Assembly (NCBI RefSeq): GCF_029168945.1
Contig: NC_083604.1
Location: 45,379,686 to 45,443,685, forward strand
Direction of reading: 5' to 3'
From: Cannabis sativa
Taxonomy: Eukaryota; Streptophyta; Magnoliopsida; Rosales; Cannabaceae
DNA: 64,000 nucleotides
Below the pieces are notes generated by a model. It ran no database searches. It worked only from the letters and a program-made list of their open reading frames with translations, and was not told the origin of the DNA. This document shows positions 33,022-47,493 of this stretch, in pieces (the first letter of the stretch is position 1; each line of letters opens with the position of its first letter). The translations under genes were made by a program, and so were the position numbers.

Positions 33022-36000
33022 ACTAATATAAAACAAAAAGTTTGTTTCAAATAATCTCAACACCTCGATATACAAATCAAGTGTAGTAGTAGTAAACTCC
33101 TCGTAATAGGATCTGAAAGGTTGAATTAAACACAACCTTTTCTCCACCATTACTCTTCCTTAATCACATAATCATTGATAATGTGAAATTCCTCTCTATA
33201 TGTCTACTCTCTTGGGATACTGGATTCTATACCTTTGGCAACTACTTCTTGGTTATTCAGGAAGTAACACAAGTAGTTAAGGCAATTTGGAATGGCGCCA
33301 AAAATGTATAGAACTTTCCTTAGACTGAATAAGTACCTTTCCTGCAATCTTCAACATTCAGTCCCTTCCTGGTAGACCTAGAGACTTCAGATAGGTTTTT
33401 ACACTTCTCCAAAATCACTATTCCACCCCCAGAGTAACCACCATCTTATCAGAAAGTTTTTCTAGCACAAAGGGAAATTTCAAAATCTGATGTGGTGTAG
33501 TCTAAGAGTTTTAAACACACTCTTATAGACTAACATATAGTTCTTCTTCTTAATCTTAAGATTTACTTGATTGTCTTCCAATGTTCTTCTCCTGGATTAA
33601 TCTGATACCTACTCATTACTCCCACTCAATAGCAGGTGTCTGGTCTAAGGCATACAAAAGCATATCTAAGACCTCTCACTGTTGATATAAGAAATTCTTT
33701 CATGGCTTTATCTTTTCTGGAATAGTTGAGACTTTTCCTTAGATAAATAAAATCTATGCCTAAGAAGTTGTGAAGCTTCTATAGATTGCCATTAGAAAGA
33801 AAATGCTTCAGCATCTTACTAAAGTAAGTTGCTTGCATTAGAGTAAGTAATTACCAAGTGTACCATAAGCCATAGGTTTAGATAAACTCAAACCTATAAT
33901 ACTAGGAACAGGAAGTTTTGTTAAGTCCATTGAATGGACTTATAAACGAAAATTTCCTTTTATGTCCTTGTAATAGAAAACTTTAGGTTATTCCATGTGA
34001 ATGGATTAAACCATAGTTCTTTTGGCTTTCTTCTTAGTTTCTTATCTTGACAATCCATTACTTGTTTAAACTCACAATGGATTTTAATCACTAGTGTCTC
34101 CCAAGTCATAAGAAGGTGAGTTCCTAGAAACTCTCCCACTACGACAAGGTACCGTGAATTATGTCTAAGAAAATGGTATTAACCTCTTTGGTTGTGACAA
34201 GACAACAGAGGGAGTGGGATCATCATATGTCAAATAAGATGATAGAAAACTTTTTGGAATCAAGAATTAAATATCTCCTTTATTTGCTACTTTATTTTTA
34301 GACTTAGTCATTATCTTAGAAAAGTAGTATTTGTTTGAACAAATACTTTCTTATCTATTGACTATGGGATGGTCCACCCCTAATCACTTAGAATAGCTAA
34401 CAAACCATGGTTAATAGTTCTAGCTTTTCTTAAGATTTTGATTAGGTCATCCATGAATCTAGTAATGATTTACATTAAGTATACAACCATTACATCATTC
34501 TGAAATTGTATTACCATAGAAGGAATTAGACAACGACTAGTAACTAATCATCAATATGCAACTCGAAATTTCTGGGGAGGTAAGTTTGGATATAATTCAA
34601 AAATCAATTTAATGATCTTTGAACTGCATATCTACTAACTATTTCTCCACCCCTATCAGTTCGCAAGATCTTTAACCACTTACCTTAATGGTTTTAACCA
34701 TTGCTAGAAATTAATGAAATTTTTAAACATTTCAAATTTCTCGCTAAAAGGTATAATCTAGAGTTATCGTTTTTAAGAATACAACGAAAAACTCATATCC
34801 ACCCCTGAATGTACATCCATCTGCGAATGAGATGAACTACTTTCAGTGGATATAGGCATATTAACTCTTTGCAGAGATTGATCTTGTCAAATCCACTATG
34901 AACAAGATACAAATGCCATAGATTAAAAAAATGTGGTAGTGTCTTTTGATGACATAGGTTTAGTTACATCAAAGAGTTCTTAGAATACTGCAAGTGGATC
35001 CTGGTCACAGAATACCTAACTCATATTCCATACAGTTTTAATCCATTAATAGAAGATGGATATTAAGCACTTGAGAAAGAGTAACTGTATTGTATTCTGG
35101 AATTAGAAATATAAGAAAATTTCTATTTGGAATCTAAAATTAAAGTCAAAGACTTAAATTTATACCAAATATAATGAGTAATTCTTTCTTGGACCACCAC
35201 TACTAATTTAACTCTAAGTTTGATTTGCCCATACAAGTAGGAGATTTCTAAGCTTGAAGATTTATATCAATTGGGAATAGAATTTCGGGATTATAATCAT
35301 ATGCGTCATTTAATTTCTTAAGAGAAAATATAGAATGACATGAAATGATTTATAGACCATTCATCCAATGATATGTTATTGAGCTAATTCGAAATGAATA
35401 AGCTAAGATGAATTAGGATAATTTCGTTTAAAATAAGAATCCAACGATGCTTTGATTAGCGAAAGTCAAAGTAATCTTATTTATACAATCTTCTTGTTTC
35501 ATGTCGTAAAAATACTAGTCTAAGGTGTCATCAATTGATGAACAGCTAGATGTCACATATACAATATTTATCTTTCGAGATCTAACACTATTATGTATGT
35601 CTAATGGTGAAAATCCATTAGGGATTTATCTCATTAGATAAACAAGCCAAGTTAGACCAACAATGAAGATTCGAAATTAAACTACAACTTAATAACAGAA
35701 AATAACATGCTTCAATATAAATTCATACACAATTCAGAAATTATAAACATATAGCAAGTAGGAATGACAAGTGAAAATACTAAAACTTACAATCCTATAT
35801 AATTTCCAAGGTTTTTCAACAAACTGATACAGTGTCACGTTTAGGAGAGAGTCAAAGCATCATCCATTGAATAGAGTTGTCAGCTCATCTAAAATGATAA
35901 CCATTCTAGCAACCTTTTATTCGATCAAGATTGGAATTCAGCGTTGTCCCGTTTAGGCGAGAATCAAGGCAATTCTATCTTATGAGCTTCCACCATTGTT

Positions 36001-39000
36001 TCATAATTTGCAAGTCAAGTATGGTCGCCACCATTAGGGTGATCTATACCATACAAAACTCTTACAAACTACTTATCATTCGAGATTAAACGGTGCAAAA
36101 TTGCTCACGAACGTTCCTCCATTAGGGAGGATTACTCACTAAAACAAACGCGGTGTAAAACCCACAATGGAGATCGAATGTCTTTTGATTAAAAGCTCAT
36201 TATTTAAAAAGAGTTGTGTTTTCTTTGATTCTCTTTATTTATTCTATTTATTTTAAATATATATTTATTTAATTAAAATTTCCAATTTAGAATGAAAAAT
36301 TCTAAATATAAATTTTAATTTAATATTTATAAATTTTACTTAGATGGATATGAAAATAACATGAATTATTTCCATCTTAGTAATAATTTCCAATAAATAT
36401 TTAGAAAAATATTCAATTTAAGTTGTTACAAAATTAATTTAAATTAATTTACAACTCAAATTTTATTTTCTATAAATATATATTGCATTTCGAAAAATTA
36501 AAGTATTTAAGAATACAATTTTCGAAAAATACATGTTAAAATAAAAAATAAATCTTGAAAAAATTATTCTAATTTAATGTTGGCCCGAAATTAATTAATA
36601 AAATTAATTTACAACAAAAAATATAATTTTACTATTTAATTAAATATATATAAGAAAATTTTTAAATATTTAAGTATGATGATGAAAATCAACTTAAATA
36701 TTAATTTTCTATTTAATTAAATACACTAGAAAAATACTTCAAGCAAAAATATCACATATCTAGATTTTCCTTTGACAAATTAATTCAATTTCTAATAATA
36801 TATTTTAATTCATTTATTTTTAAATTAATCAATTAATGAAAAAAATCATTGATTTAAGTTGGTCCAAAATTAAAATAAATAATTTACAACTTTAATCTAT
36901 TTTTCAAATAAAATTCGAAATTCCTGCATTTAAGAAATGCAATTTCGAAATTTGATTAATAAAATAAAGAAAAAAATATATTTTTAAAATTATTTAAATT
37001 TAATTGAAAAATTAAATTTCAACTAAAAATAATTTTCTATTTAATTAAGTGTCATGAAAAAGAAATATTTAAGTATCATGATGAAAATCAACTTAGATAT
37101 TTAATTTTCAAATTAATTAAATGTATTAAATTAAAGAAATAAATAATTAAGTGTAGAGAAGGCTTAATTATTAATCTCTAGTTTAACACTAGGAAAAATA
37201 TACTTAAAATAAATTGTACCAAAATTAACTATATAAATAATTAATTTCACAATGTATAATATTTTCCTATTTAATATTAGAAATAATAAGTAGTCTAGAA
37301 ATAACTATCTAGAAAATATCTTATTTGACTAAGTATCTTTCCCACAAAATTTGAAAAAAATATCTAATTTAGGTTGTATTAGAAAAAATCTAGAACCTAA
37401 ATATTTTTCAAATTTAAATTTAATTAAATATCAAAAATTAAGTTGTAACCACTTAATTTTAAAAATATTTCATTTTAAGTTAATATTCGAAAAGATATTA
37501 ACTTAAAAAATATCTAAAATATTCCATTTTAAGTTAATATTCGAAAAGATATTAACTTAAAAAATATCTAAAGAATCTTAATAACCAATGCCTAAAATTC
37601 CTCAACTTAATTTTGAAATTTTAAATCCAAAAGATATTCAGATTTAAGTTGATTAGTTAGAGATAACTAAATATCAACTTAAATAGGAATATTTAATGAA
37701 AAATTTAAATTAAGCTTTAGAAAGAATCTAGATGGTTATAATTCTATATTTAATTAAATATAAGAAAATACATATAGTTTAGCTTAGAATAAAAAATTCT
37801 TTAAACTATAATTTTCTTAAATTAATTTCAAAATAAATGAAATTAATTATGTTGCTAATTAATTTTATTAGGTTAAACTAGTTTAATTAACCTAGTACAG
37901 TTATTCAAATCAGGCAAATGAGCCTTCACAATTGGGGTGGTTCATGTGAGGGGGTGCTGGGTTCAGTATGTTGTATCCACTACTATGGCTCCCAACTCTC
38001 ACACAAGGCTCAAAAGAGAGGAATTTAACCTTAAAATGAACGACTGTTATTAATTGAATAGGCCTAAAAACTAAATGGGCCTAAATAAAATCTATCAAGA
38101 ACTATGATAATTTATTTAGCAACAACAACCTATATGCATCTATAATGAAATTAAACACATAGGCTCACACAGACACACTTTGGATGGGTCCTATCATGTT
38201 GCTAGGTCATACACAGATGAAAGAAGATTGTAAATATACATGTTACAAATTATTAACTTGACCAAAGGGAGCCATGAGTTAAAATCAGATCATTGGATCT
38301 GTCAACAAGTTAACCATGACTATTTGCAATCAAGCAATAATAGGTTTTGAAAGCTTACACACAAGCTAAAACACATACTCCTGCAACAAGGTTAGCTGGA
38401 TAGTTGGATGTAGGATTTATTTAATTTTAAATTAAATAATTAATTTTGAAATTATTAATTAAATAAAAAATAATTTTCGAAAAATTTAAAAAATTTGAAA
38501 AAAAAAAAATTGAAATTGATAAAAAATTTAAATTTAAAATTAAACCTACAATTTTGAAAAATTAGGTTTCAACCAACCTAAATATCATTTCAAAATTTGC
38601 TAACTACTTTTAAAATTTAAATGTTATTTTATAAATAAAAATTAAATAAAAAATTAAAAAAAAGATAAATGAATATCTTTTTCAGATTTTAAATGTAATT
38701 TAAATAAATAAAATAATAAAATTTAAAAGTTAGCAAAATATCTTACATCTTTTTTTAAAAAATTACATGATTATAGTTATCTTATTTTAAATTTAAATAA
38801 GGTCAAATTATTTAAAAAAAAAAATAATTTAAAAAATTTAAAATCTGACCTTAAATTTAAAAATAAGGTAAGATATAATCAAATTTTAAAAATAAGATAG
38901 ATGTTTAAGCAAATAAGATAGATACTAACTATTTTTAAATTCAAATTACACTAATATCTTGAATTAAATTTAAAAAATATTAAATTAATTCATAATGATA

Positions 39001-39415
39001 ATTAGAATTGAATTAGGAATAGTAATAGTCTAAATATAGAACTACACAAAAAATCGAAAGTTAATTCCATGAAAAAACATGAAAAATCAAAGAAAAACGA
39101 AAAAATTGCGAGCTGTACGGACAGTTTTCGCGATCGCAGGAAAATTTCAGCACAACTCCGATTTTTTCGAATCTTCAAAAAATCATAACTAATTCAAATT
39201 AAATCGAAATTGAGTTCTGTAAAAAAGAAACTTGCTTAATTTTTTCCATACTATCCCATAAAAATAATTCCAGAAACAGACATTCAATTATTTTTCACGA
39301 AAATTCACAAACATCAATCAATCATCAAATAACACTCAATACAACATGATACCATCCAAAACATCAAACAATCGTTTTAAAGTCCAAATTTCTTGCAAGT
39401 AAATCAATTACCATG
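33022..39415 (-). other. Element C internal region, noncoding
   Basis: No ORF above background. TCCACCCCT boxes lie at 34798, 34646 and 34373, and TCCACCCCC at 33422. Read 5' to 3' this is the same order as in element A, with the GGGGG variant last. Leader twin boxes occur at 35946-35965 and, degraded, at 35834-35853. The region 36240-39000 is over 75% A+T by eye. Confidence 0.7.
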
Positions 39416-39427
39416 GCTCTGAGGCCA
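39416..39427 (-). promoter_or_regulatory. Element C primer-binding site, two changes
   Basis: On the minus strand TGGCCTCAGAGC, against the canonical TGGTATCAGAGC of element A at the same spacing from the LTR. The two changes should weaken priming by tRNA-iMet. Confidence 0.8.
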
Positions 39428-39429
39428 GT

Positions 39430-41325
39430 TGTTGGAATTTATTTTACCAGGATCTTAGATCTACTCACAAGTATGTTTATTAACACCCTAAATATGAACT
39501 TTCTAAAACGATGAAATAAACACATATAGAGTTTAGGAAACCTTACATTGGGTGCAGCGGAATAATATGACTCCTTCCGTTCAGATATCTAGACCTTGAT
39601 TCCTTTCTGTAGCAGAGCATTATCAATATCTGAACCTGGATCTCTTTCTCTGAATCTTTCATGCTGAAACTCCTTCTTGTTGAAAGTCTTTCTTCACGAT
39701 CTTCCTCTCTATGGTTGAGGTATCACTTGCTGTGTGTGGGCACTACTCATACACTAAGTATTTCGAAATCTCAATGAGGAAGAGAGAGAGAGTGGGTTCG
39801 GCAAAGATAGAGAGAGAGAAGGCTCAGGTTTTTCTCTGAAGGAAAAATAGAAAATTTAAGTGTAATTTTCTTGAAGCCTTCACTATCTATTTATAGCATT
39901 CCACTAGGGTTAGGTTTGAATTATTTGGCATTAAAATAATGAAAATATCAGAGGTAAATTCCTATAAAAGTGGCTGGCCTTATACTAGTGGATTTGGGCC
40001 TCACTTTTTGCAATTTTGTAGTTTTATATTTTCTGCATCTGATTTTCTCAAAAACGCCAATTTTTTAATTCAACCATTTAAATGCCAATTCTAACTATTT
40101 AATAACTATAAATAATTATTAAATAATATTTTCATTTATCATATTTATTAATTGAACCATACAAAGTCTTATAATTAACAAATATGCCCCTATTAACTCT
40201 TTCTTTACAATTTCGCCCTTACTTAGTGAAAAATTCACAAATAGACATAGTCTAATTTAAGAATTATAATTGATTAATCAAAACCAATTATATGAGTCTT
40301 ACAAGCAATATTATCTCAACTAGTGCGGGGACCATGGGTCTATATAACCGAGCTTCCAATAAGTAGATCAAGAATTTAGCACTAAAATTCACTAACTTAT
40401 TAATTCTTCGTTGAATCCACGCATAGAACTCAGAATTGCACTCTCAGTATATAGAATGCTCTATATGTTCCACCATATAGACGCATCATTAGTTATCCAT
40501 TGTTATAATCCTAATGTGATCAATGATCCTCTATATGAATGGTCTACACTGTAAAGGGATTAGATTACCGTTACACCCTACAATGTATTTATTCCTTAAA
40601 ACACTTGACCCCGTATAAATGATATTTCAGCTTATGTGAAATGAGTACTCCACCATTTATGTTCGTTTGGTCAAGCTCGAAGGAGATCATCCTTTGCTTA
40701 CTATTCGCCAGATAGAAGCTATAGATTCCATGTTTATGCTAGCGCTCCCACTCAATTGCACTACCGTGTTCCCAAAATGTACGTATCACCCTGACCTAAA
40801 AGTAGGCTTAACTAACAAATCAAAGAACACGAATAGCCTTTCAAGATTGAGCCTAATCATAACAGGATTAAGAACATTTGATCTAGGATCAACTAGGCGA
40901 TATTGACTTGAATAGATATTACGGTAAGTTTAATAAATCTAAGTCATAGTTTAATATCGGTCCCTTCCGATGCATACTCCATGCATCCAACCTGAGCTTT
41001 ACTTTAACCAATGCTCTGGAAAGAACATAGCACTTCTCCAAATGCAAGTAAACTCTGTTGTAGATTATCATATCAGTAAAACCCTATGTCTGATAAATCT
41101 AGGAAATTTTATTCACATAGTCATGTTTACTTTCCAATGTGTTGACGGCACAATAAACAGGATCAAGTATGTGAAAAGGGTTTCAGATGAATTTATACAT
41201 TATGTACATATAATCATGAAATAAATCACGTGAACCATGCAACATTAAATGTTATTTCTGATCTATATTAATAAGTAAATCTGATTATATTGAAATGAGT
41301 TTTATTTAGGGCATAAAACCCAACA
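39430..41325 (-). repeat. Element C 5' LTR, full length
   Basis: 1,896 bp from TGTTGGG (minus, 41325) to its degraded end TCCAACA (39430). It is closely similar by eye to the solo LTR at 16662-18553. The U5 part has a GAGAGAGAG purine run near 39780-39825, and a CTATAAATAG TATA-type box lies near 39889-39898 on the minus strand. Confidence 0.88.
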
Positions 41326-41637
41326 TGAGTGCCCACACACATCAAGTGGTATCTCAATCATAGTGTGTAAGACTGTGGAAAATCAACCAACAAGAAGGAG
41401 ATTCAGCATCAAAGGAAGGAGAGAAAGAGATCCAGGTTCAGATCTTGGTGATGCTCTGCTACAGAAAGGAATCAAGGGCTAGAGATCTGAACGGAAGGAG
41501 TCATTATATTCCGCTGCACCCAATGTAAGGTTTCCCAAACTTTATATGTGTTTATTTCATTGTTTTAGAATTCATATTAGGATGTTAATGAAACATACTT
41601 GTTAGTAAATCTAGATCCTGGTAAAATATATCCAACA
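41326..41637 (+). repeat. LTR tail of the A/C family in opposite orientation
   Basis: From TGAGTGCCCACACAC to TATCCAACA it matches the last 310 bp of the solo LTR (18240-18553). It abuts the outer end of element C with no spacer. Element C therefore probably inserted into an older LTR of its own family, and the left part was later deleted. Confidence 0.8.
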
Positions 41638-41959
41638 TACTTGACATACTCATGAGGTGTGTACTACCTCAGTATGTGTCCTGGTAATTATGCCCTTGGG
41701 ACGAGGGACTTTAGTTTCCCCATGTTGATCCCATTTTGTAGTTGGATGTGGGGACCAACAGCCTTGGTTGCATATTAACTTTGGTGATGTCTTTATTTGA
41801 TACTCATAGTCGAGTGGGGTCTGAATGGGTATGGACGGTTTTTGAGTACATGGGATGTCTTTTGGAATTTGGGCATGTGGTCTAACACCCATGCTTGATT
41901 AAGAATGGGACATGGTATCAAAGGCAGGTGAGGACAAGACCATAGATGACATCCTCGAG

Positions 41960-42116
41960 GTATGTCCACCTTGGGTCGTAAACTCTAGGAGTACGCCCAT
42001 CTTGGGTATATCTGCCCTGGGTCGCATACCCTAGGAGTACGCTAGCCTTGAGTATGTTCGCCCTAGGTTGTATAGTTAAGGAGTACGCTTACCTTGGGTA
42101 TGTTCACCCTGAGTAA
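41960..42116. repeat. 46-bp minisatellite, 3.4 copies
   Basis: Units start GTATGTCCACC, GTATATCTGCC, GTATGTTCGCC and GTATGTTCACC at 41960, 42006, 42052 and 42098. Each full unit is 46 bp and shares GGAGTACGC. Divergence is moderate. No ORF was seen in 41638-42361. Confidence 0.8.
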
Positions 42117-42370
42117 TTTGGAGTTGTTTTCTTTAGCTTTTGACTATGTTAAGCATCTACTTCTTGTAGGAGGTGACTTTCTATCTTCCTCAAAAATTTG
42201 TTCTCCTTCAACTTTGGGCCATCATACTTTCCACGTCTAATTATGGGTGAACAATAAATCATTATTCAAAAAGTGTCATGTAGTAATTAAATTGACTTAA
42301 ATTTTTCTAAATGCTCATATATATTTATATGATTTGGTCAAAAGAGAAAGACTAATGCTTTTTAATTATA

Positions 42371-42767
42371 GGCTAATTAGTAATTTTTCCCCTTTAACTT
42401 TGACATGTAGTAATTCGTGCCCCTAAATTTTTTTGGCCGTTAAAAATTCCCCTCGAAATATTGGGATTGTTAAATTTAAGAATTTTTGTCTAATTTCATT
42501 CAATTTTACTGTTTCAGTAATTGTTTAGGTACTAAACCATGCTCCACAGACTTTGATATCTACCAAATCATGTCTCTCAAATTTTGATATGTACAAAATC
42601 ATGCCCCTTGAACTTTCATCCATATTAGAATTTTTTATTAAAATTAGACAAAAATCCTTAAATTTAACAATCTCAATAGTTCGAGGGGAATTTTTAACGG
42701 CCAAAAAAATTCAGGGGGGCACGATTTAGTACTTGTCAAAATTCAGAGGAAAAATTACTAATTAGCC
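42371..42767. mobile_element. MULE-type MITE with 9-bp target duplication
   Basis: GGCTAATTAGTAATTTTT at the left end is repeated inverted at the right end. The arms are long (about 150 bp, including CGAGGGGAATTTTTAACGGC). TTAATTATA flanks both sides (42362-42370 and 42768-42776). A 9-bp duplication with long arms and a GG start is typical of Mutator-like elements. No transposase is present. Confidence 0.85.
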
Positions 42768-43237
42768 TTAATTATATTGTAGGCTTGTAGCCAAGCTCGA
42801 AGCAGCTGAAAAATTCTTAACTTTATCATATTTTGTTTGGGACTTGAAAAAAAATGAATCATACAAAAATAACTCGTACTTATCAAAAAAAAAAAAAAGC
42901 TCTATATAATAGATAACGACTCTATTTTATTTTTTTTAAGTTATTTTAACTAAAAAAAATAGAGAAGAATACTAGAGAGATGCTGACTATGTATAATATT
43001 GGTAGTCAGTGGGAAATAGCCATTTACTTTGGGAGCTTTCACCTTTCAGCGTCTAAACATATGGGTTTGCCGGTTTTGTATTGACACATTCCTTCTAATC
43101 TCTGCTTATTTTAAATTAAGGTTTTCTTCTTCTTCTTCTTCTTTCTTTTCTTTTCTTTTCTTTCTTTATACATATTGATTATATATCTTTGGCGTAGATA
43201 TGTCTGCAGTAAACCTTGTCTAGTTTACTTTTCTTAG

Positions 43238-44743
<1,506 letters not shown>

Positions 44744-44771
44744 TGTAATTATGTAAGCAAAGTCAACTCTA

Positions 44772-44789
44772 CTCTCTCTCTCTCTCTCT
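44772..44789. repeat. CT microsatellite in the GRAS 3' UTR
   Basis: About nine CT units, roughly 28 bases after the stop codon. Confidence 0.75.
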
Positions 44790-46073
44790 TCGAATATATG
44801 AAGCAGTGTGTGGTAGGTTTTCAGTGCGTCATTACATTTTAAATAAGGTAGTTAAGGCTTCTATATTGTGTTTATATCTTCATATATTTTTGTCGATGTA
44901 GAAGTGTATATGCCATCATTTTGATAAAATGATTCTTCTTGTTCTATTTCTACTTGTCATTTGATTTCAGTAAGATTCAAGTGTTCTGAGACACGCTAAT
45001 AAATAATATCCCCCAAATTATATCTACATTAATATCATAATGATTCATGAATATAGTTGGTACTACCAAAGTGAAAATCGAAAGAGCAAGGCATCATAAA
45101 GGATACTGCTAAAAACTCGTCTTAAGGTCTCTGATGATATATATTTGACATGTAGTTTACCAGTGATTAGTAAATGGAGCAGTATCAACTATAGTACTTA
45201 TAATTGTCCCAATCTACCTATATATGTAGTTTTGACTCTGAGTCACTTATGATGTATAAGGCGTACTTTAAACATAATTAGTAAAATACAATTAGAGTTA
45301 TATTTGGAGTTGTTTTATTTGAAAAAAGTAGTTGTTTTCACTAATATTATATGTAATATATAATTATATATTGAACTGCTATAGTTGGTGTGTTAGGATT
45401 TGGTTCTGCCGGTTTATGGTGGTGATCCCACAACAGGGCACCAGAAACAACAATTTAAAGTAGATCATAGGCCGGTCATGCCACGTAATCAACTTAGGAG
45501 TGGGCGCAAGTCTGATTTTGGAATTTTGTGTTTGGTTGATCACGATTGCCCATATTTTTTGGAGTATTATTTAAAAATAGCCTTCTATATGTTAGAAGTA
45601 CTTAATGAGAAAAAAGAACAAACAAGAGTAAATTTGTGTGTTTGTCCCATAATGTATAATAATTTGTGGTGTTACATACAGTAGCTGTTAAATTTTAATC
45701 TTATGATAGAATTTTATAATTAAAAAAAAATAATATTTAGTGTGATTTTATTAACAAAAAAAATTAATAAAAAAGTGAGAACCAGTCGCATGTGGATCAA
45801 TCTATTGGACCTAGCTCACACTCTAGCTCGAACCTAGTGTTGGACCTCGGGCATCAACACGAATCAGGTGCTCCAAACCCTAGCTCAGACCTATTATAGA
45901 CCCGAGGCATCAACCCAGAACTAGACATCACAGGGCCCGGCTCAAGGGTGGGGCATTAGGGGCCCACACTCAAAGGCCCCCCACCAAACCTAAAAAATCC
46001 TTTAACAAAAATGTCCCAAATTTATATTTTAAAAATACCATATTTTGTATTTTAACTATTATTTATTTAAGGG
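44790..46073. other. Spacer, no gene recognised
   Basis: Mostly AT-rich. Between 45780 and 45990 is a GC-richer patch with near-repeats (CTAGCTCACACTCTAGCTCG, CTAGCTCAGACC) but no domain. An ORF at 45400-45684 has no recognisable motif. Confidence 0.4.
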
Positions 46074-46399
46074 TAAATATCGCATAAGTACTTAAAGTTT
46101 TGAGTTTGTGAGCGACATAAATCCAATGATTTTTTTTAGTGGCATAAGTATCCAATGTTTGTAAAACTGTAATTTTTCTCTATTTTCGTCAATACAGGCT
46201 CCATTTTAAATTTATTAAAAAAAGATTTGGAAGTAATTGATATTACATATTTTTTGTCCAAACCAAATAATTTAAAATTTGGGTCTTATATGTATCCTTT
46301 TTAAGACAATAACAGAGTCTGTACTGATAAAACTGGAAGAAAATTGGGTTTATGCTGCTTACAAACAAACTTTGGGTATTTATGCCACTATTTAAAAAT
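46074..46399. mobile_element. Degraded inverted-repeat MITE-like element
   Basis: GGTAAATATCGCATAAGTACTTAAAG at the left and the reverse of TTTGGGTATTTATGCCACT at the right pair imperfectly. Further in, TTTTTCTCTATTTTCGTC pairs loosely with the reverse of GAAGAAAAT. No clear target duplication was found. Confidence 0.4.
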
Positions 46400-47103
46400 A
46401 TAACTATTTTCTAAAAATATAACTATTTTCTAAAACTTTGGGTATTTATTTTTTAAGATACTACATTTAATATTTCATTAAACCCAATTATGTTTTTAAA
46501 GTACTATATTTTTTTATCATTATTTACAAAAAATACATAAAAAAGGCTCAATTACATTTTTTGGCCCAAGGCCCCCAATTAGGTTAAGACGGGGACCCCA
46601 AATCTCGTCTCCTGCTGAAACCTAAACCGCAACCCAAACGTCGGACACTAGTCTGGCTTGAACCCCAGCCCCAGTCTGGACATCCTGGCCCTTCACCCTC
46701 GATCCTTGCCCACTTTCTCTCACTCACTCCTCACTTATAAAAAATAAAAATAAATTTTACAAAACACATTTTTATATTTTTGTTTTTAATATAAACTACA
46801 AAAACAAAGAGTTATTAAATACTTTTTTTTAAAAAAAAAAAAATTATTATTATTGTAATTTAAAAAGTAAACATCAAAAATATTACACAATGTAGACATA
46901 GGTTTTTAGAAACAGAGTAATGGTCGACTTTCCTTGAAGTGGTTAAATTATATAAATTACTCAGTTCGAACATCATGTACAACCCTTTCAAAAAAATAAG
47001 AAGATCATGTACAATGCCTTTCACTTAAGTTAAAATCATTATCATGTATAATGTGACAAGCTTGTAATTGTATCAACTATCAACTCAATAAAACCATTAA
47101 ATG
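46400..47103. other. Spacer, no gene recognised
   Basis: Low-complexity A/T runs plus a GC-richer patch at 46590-46740 without coding signal. Confidence 0.4.
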
Positions 47104-47493
47104 TTATGGCAGTTGTGGTGGCGGAGGAAGCGGAGGGACTTGTGGTGGCAGTTGTGATGGCGGTGGCTGTTGTTGCGGTAGTGGCAATGGTGGTGGCAGG
47201 GGTTGTGAAATGTTAGGTGACTTCAGTAGAGGTTGTAATGGAGGGGGTGGTGATTGTGATATAACTCTGCTTCGGAAAGGAGGTAAACTAAACCCTCTTG
47301 GAGAGTTAGGGAGTGGCGGAGGCGGTGGAGATCGGCGACGCCGCAACGAAGACAGCAATGGTTGTTGTTCGGCAATTGCTTCTGGAAGCAAACTTAGAGA
47401 AACAATGGGAACTAGTACCAATAACACTGCAAGATGAGTAATAATAAAGGAAAAATCATAATCTGCCATGAACGTTCTTTTAGCTTTTAGCAT
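47104..47493 (-). CDS. Small secreted proline-rich protein (hypothetical)
   Basis: A 129-residue frame. Residues about 9-41 look like a signal peptide: hydrophobic FIITHLAVLLVLVPIVSLSLL followed by a small-residue end PEAIA. The rest is basic near RRRR and then strongly proline-rich (PPPPPLP, QPLPPPLPLPQQQPPP), as in extensin-like or proline-rich wall proteins. There is no SPPPP-Tyr cross-linking repeat. ATGs at 47493 and 47469 both fit; the second lies closer to the hydrophobic core. Proline-rich strings can arise from repeats, but signal peptide plus clean frame argues for a gene. Function is inferred from composition only. Confidence 0.5.
   Translation of the reverse strand: MLKAKRTFMADYDFSFIITHLAVLLVLVPIVSLSLLPEAIAEQQPLLSSLRRRRSPPPPPLPNSPRGFSLPPFRSRVISQSPPPPLQPLLKSPNISQPLPPPLPLPQQQPPPSQLPPQVPPLPPPPQLP

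Larger units (their letters stand above)
32882..41325 (-). mobile_element. Element C: coding-free (LARD-like) relative of element A
   Basis: A reverse-orientation LTR element of the A family. It has a full 5' LTR at 39430-41325, an iMet-type primer site, a 6.4-kb internal region, a polypurine tract and only about 127 bp of 3' LTR (32882-33008). Its leader (39415 down to about 35700) follows the order of the leader of A. Its 3' part keeps the TCCACCCCT boxes. At the gag position (about 34900-35690) lies unrelated sequence without an ORF. No domain of gag or pol was seen. It fits the large retrotransposon derivative (LARD) class. The truncated 3' LTR means this copy cannot replicate normally. 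Confidence 0.82.

Noticed and set aside
40667..41224. Two plus-strand open frames in this region
   Set aside because: They lie within the 5' LTR of element C, antisense to it, and have no domain.
45400..45684. 94-residue open frame
   Set aside because: No motif, no convincing start context and no neighbours that support it.
47210..47437. Gly-rich plus-strand frame
   Set aside because: It is the antisense of the proline-rich coding sequence; Gly-rich output is the expected shadow.
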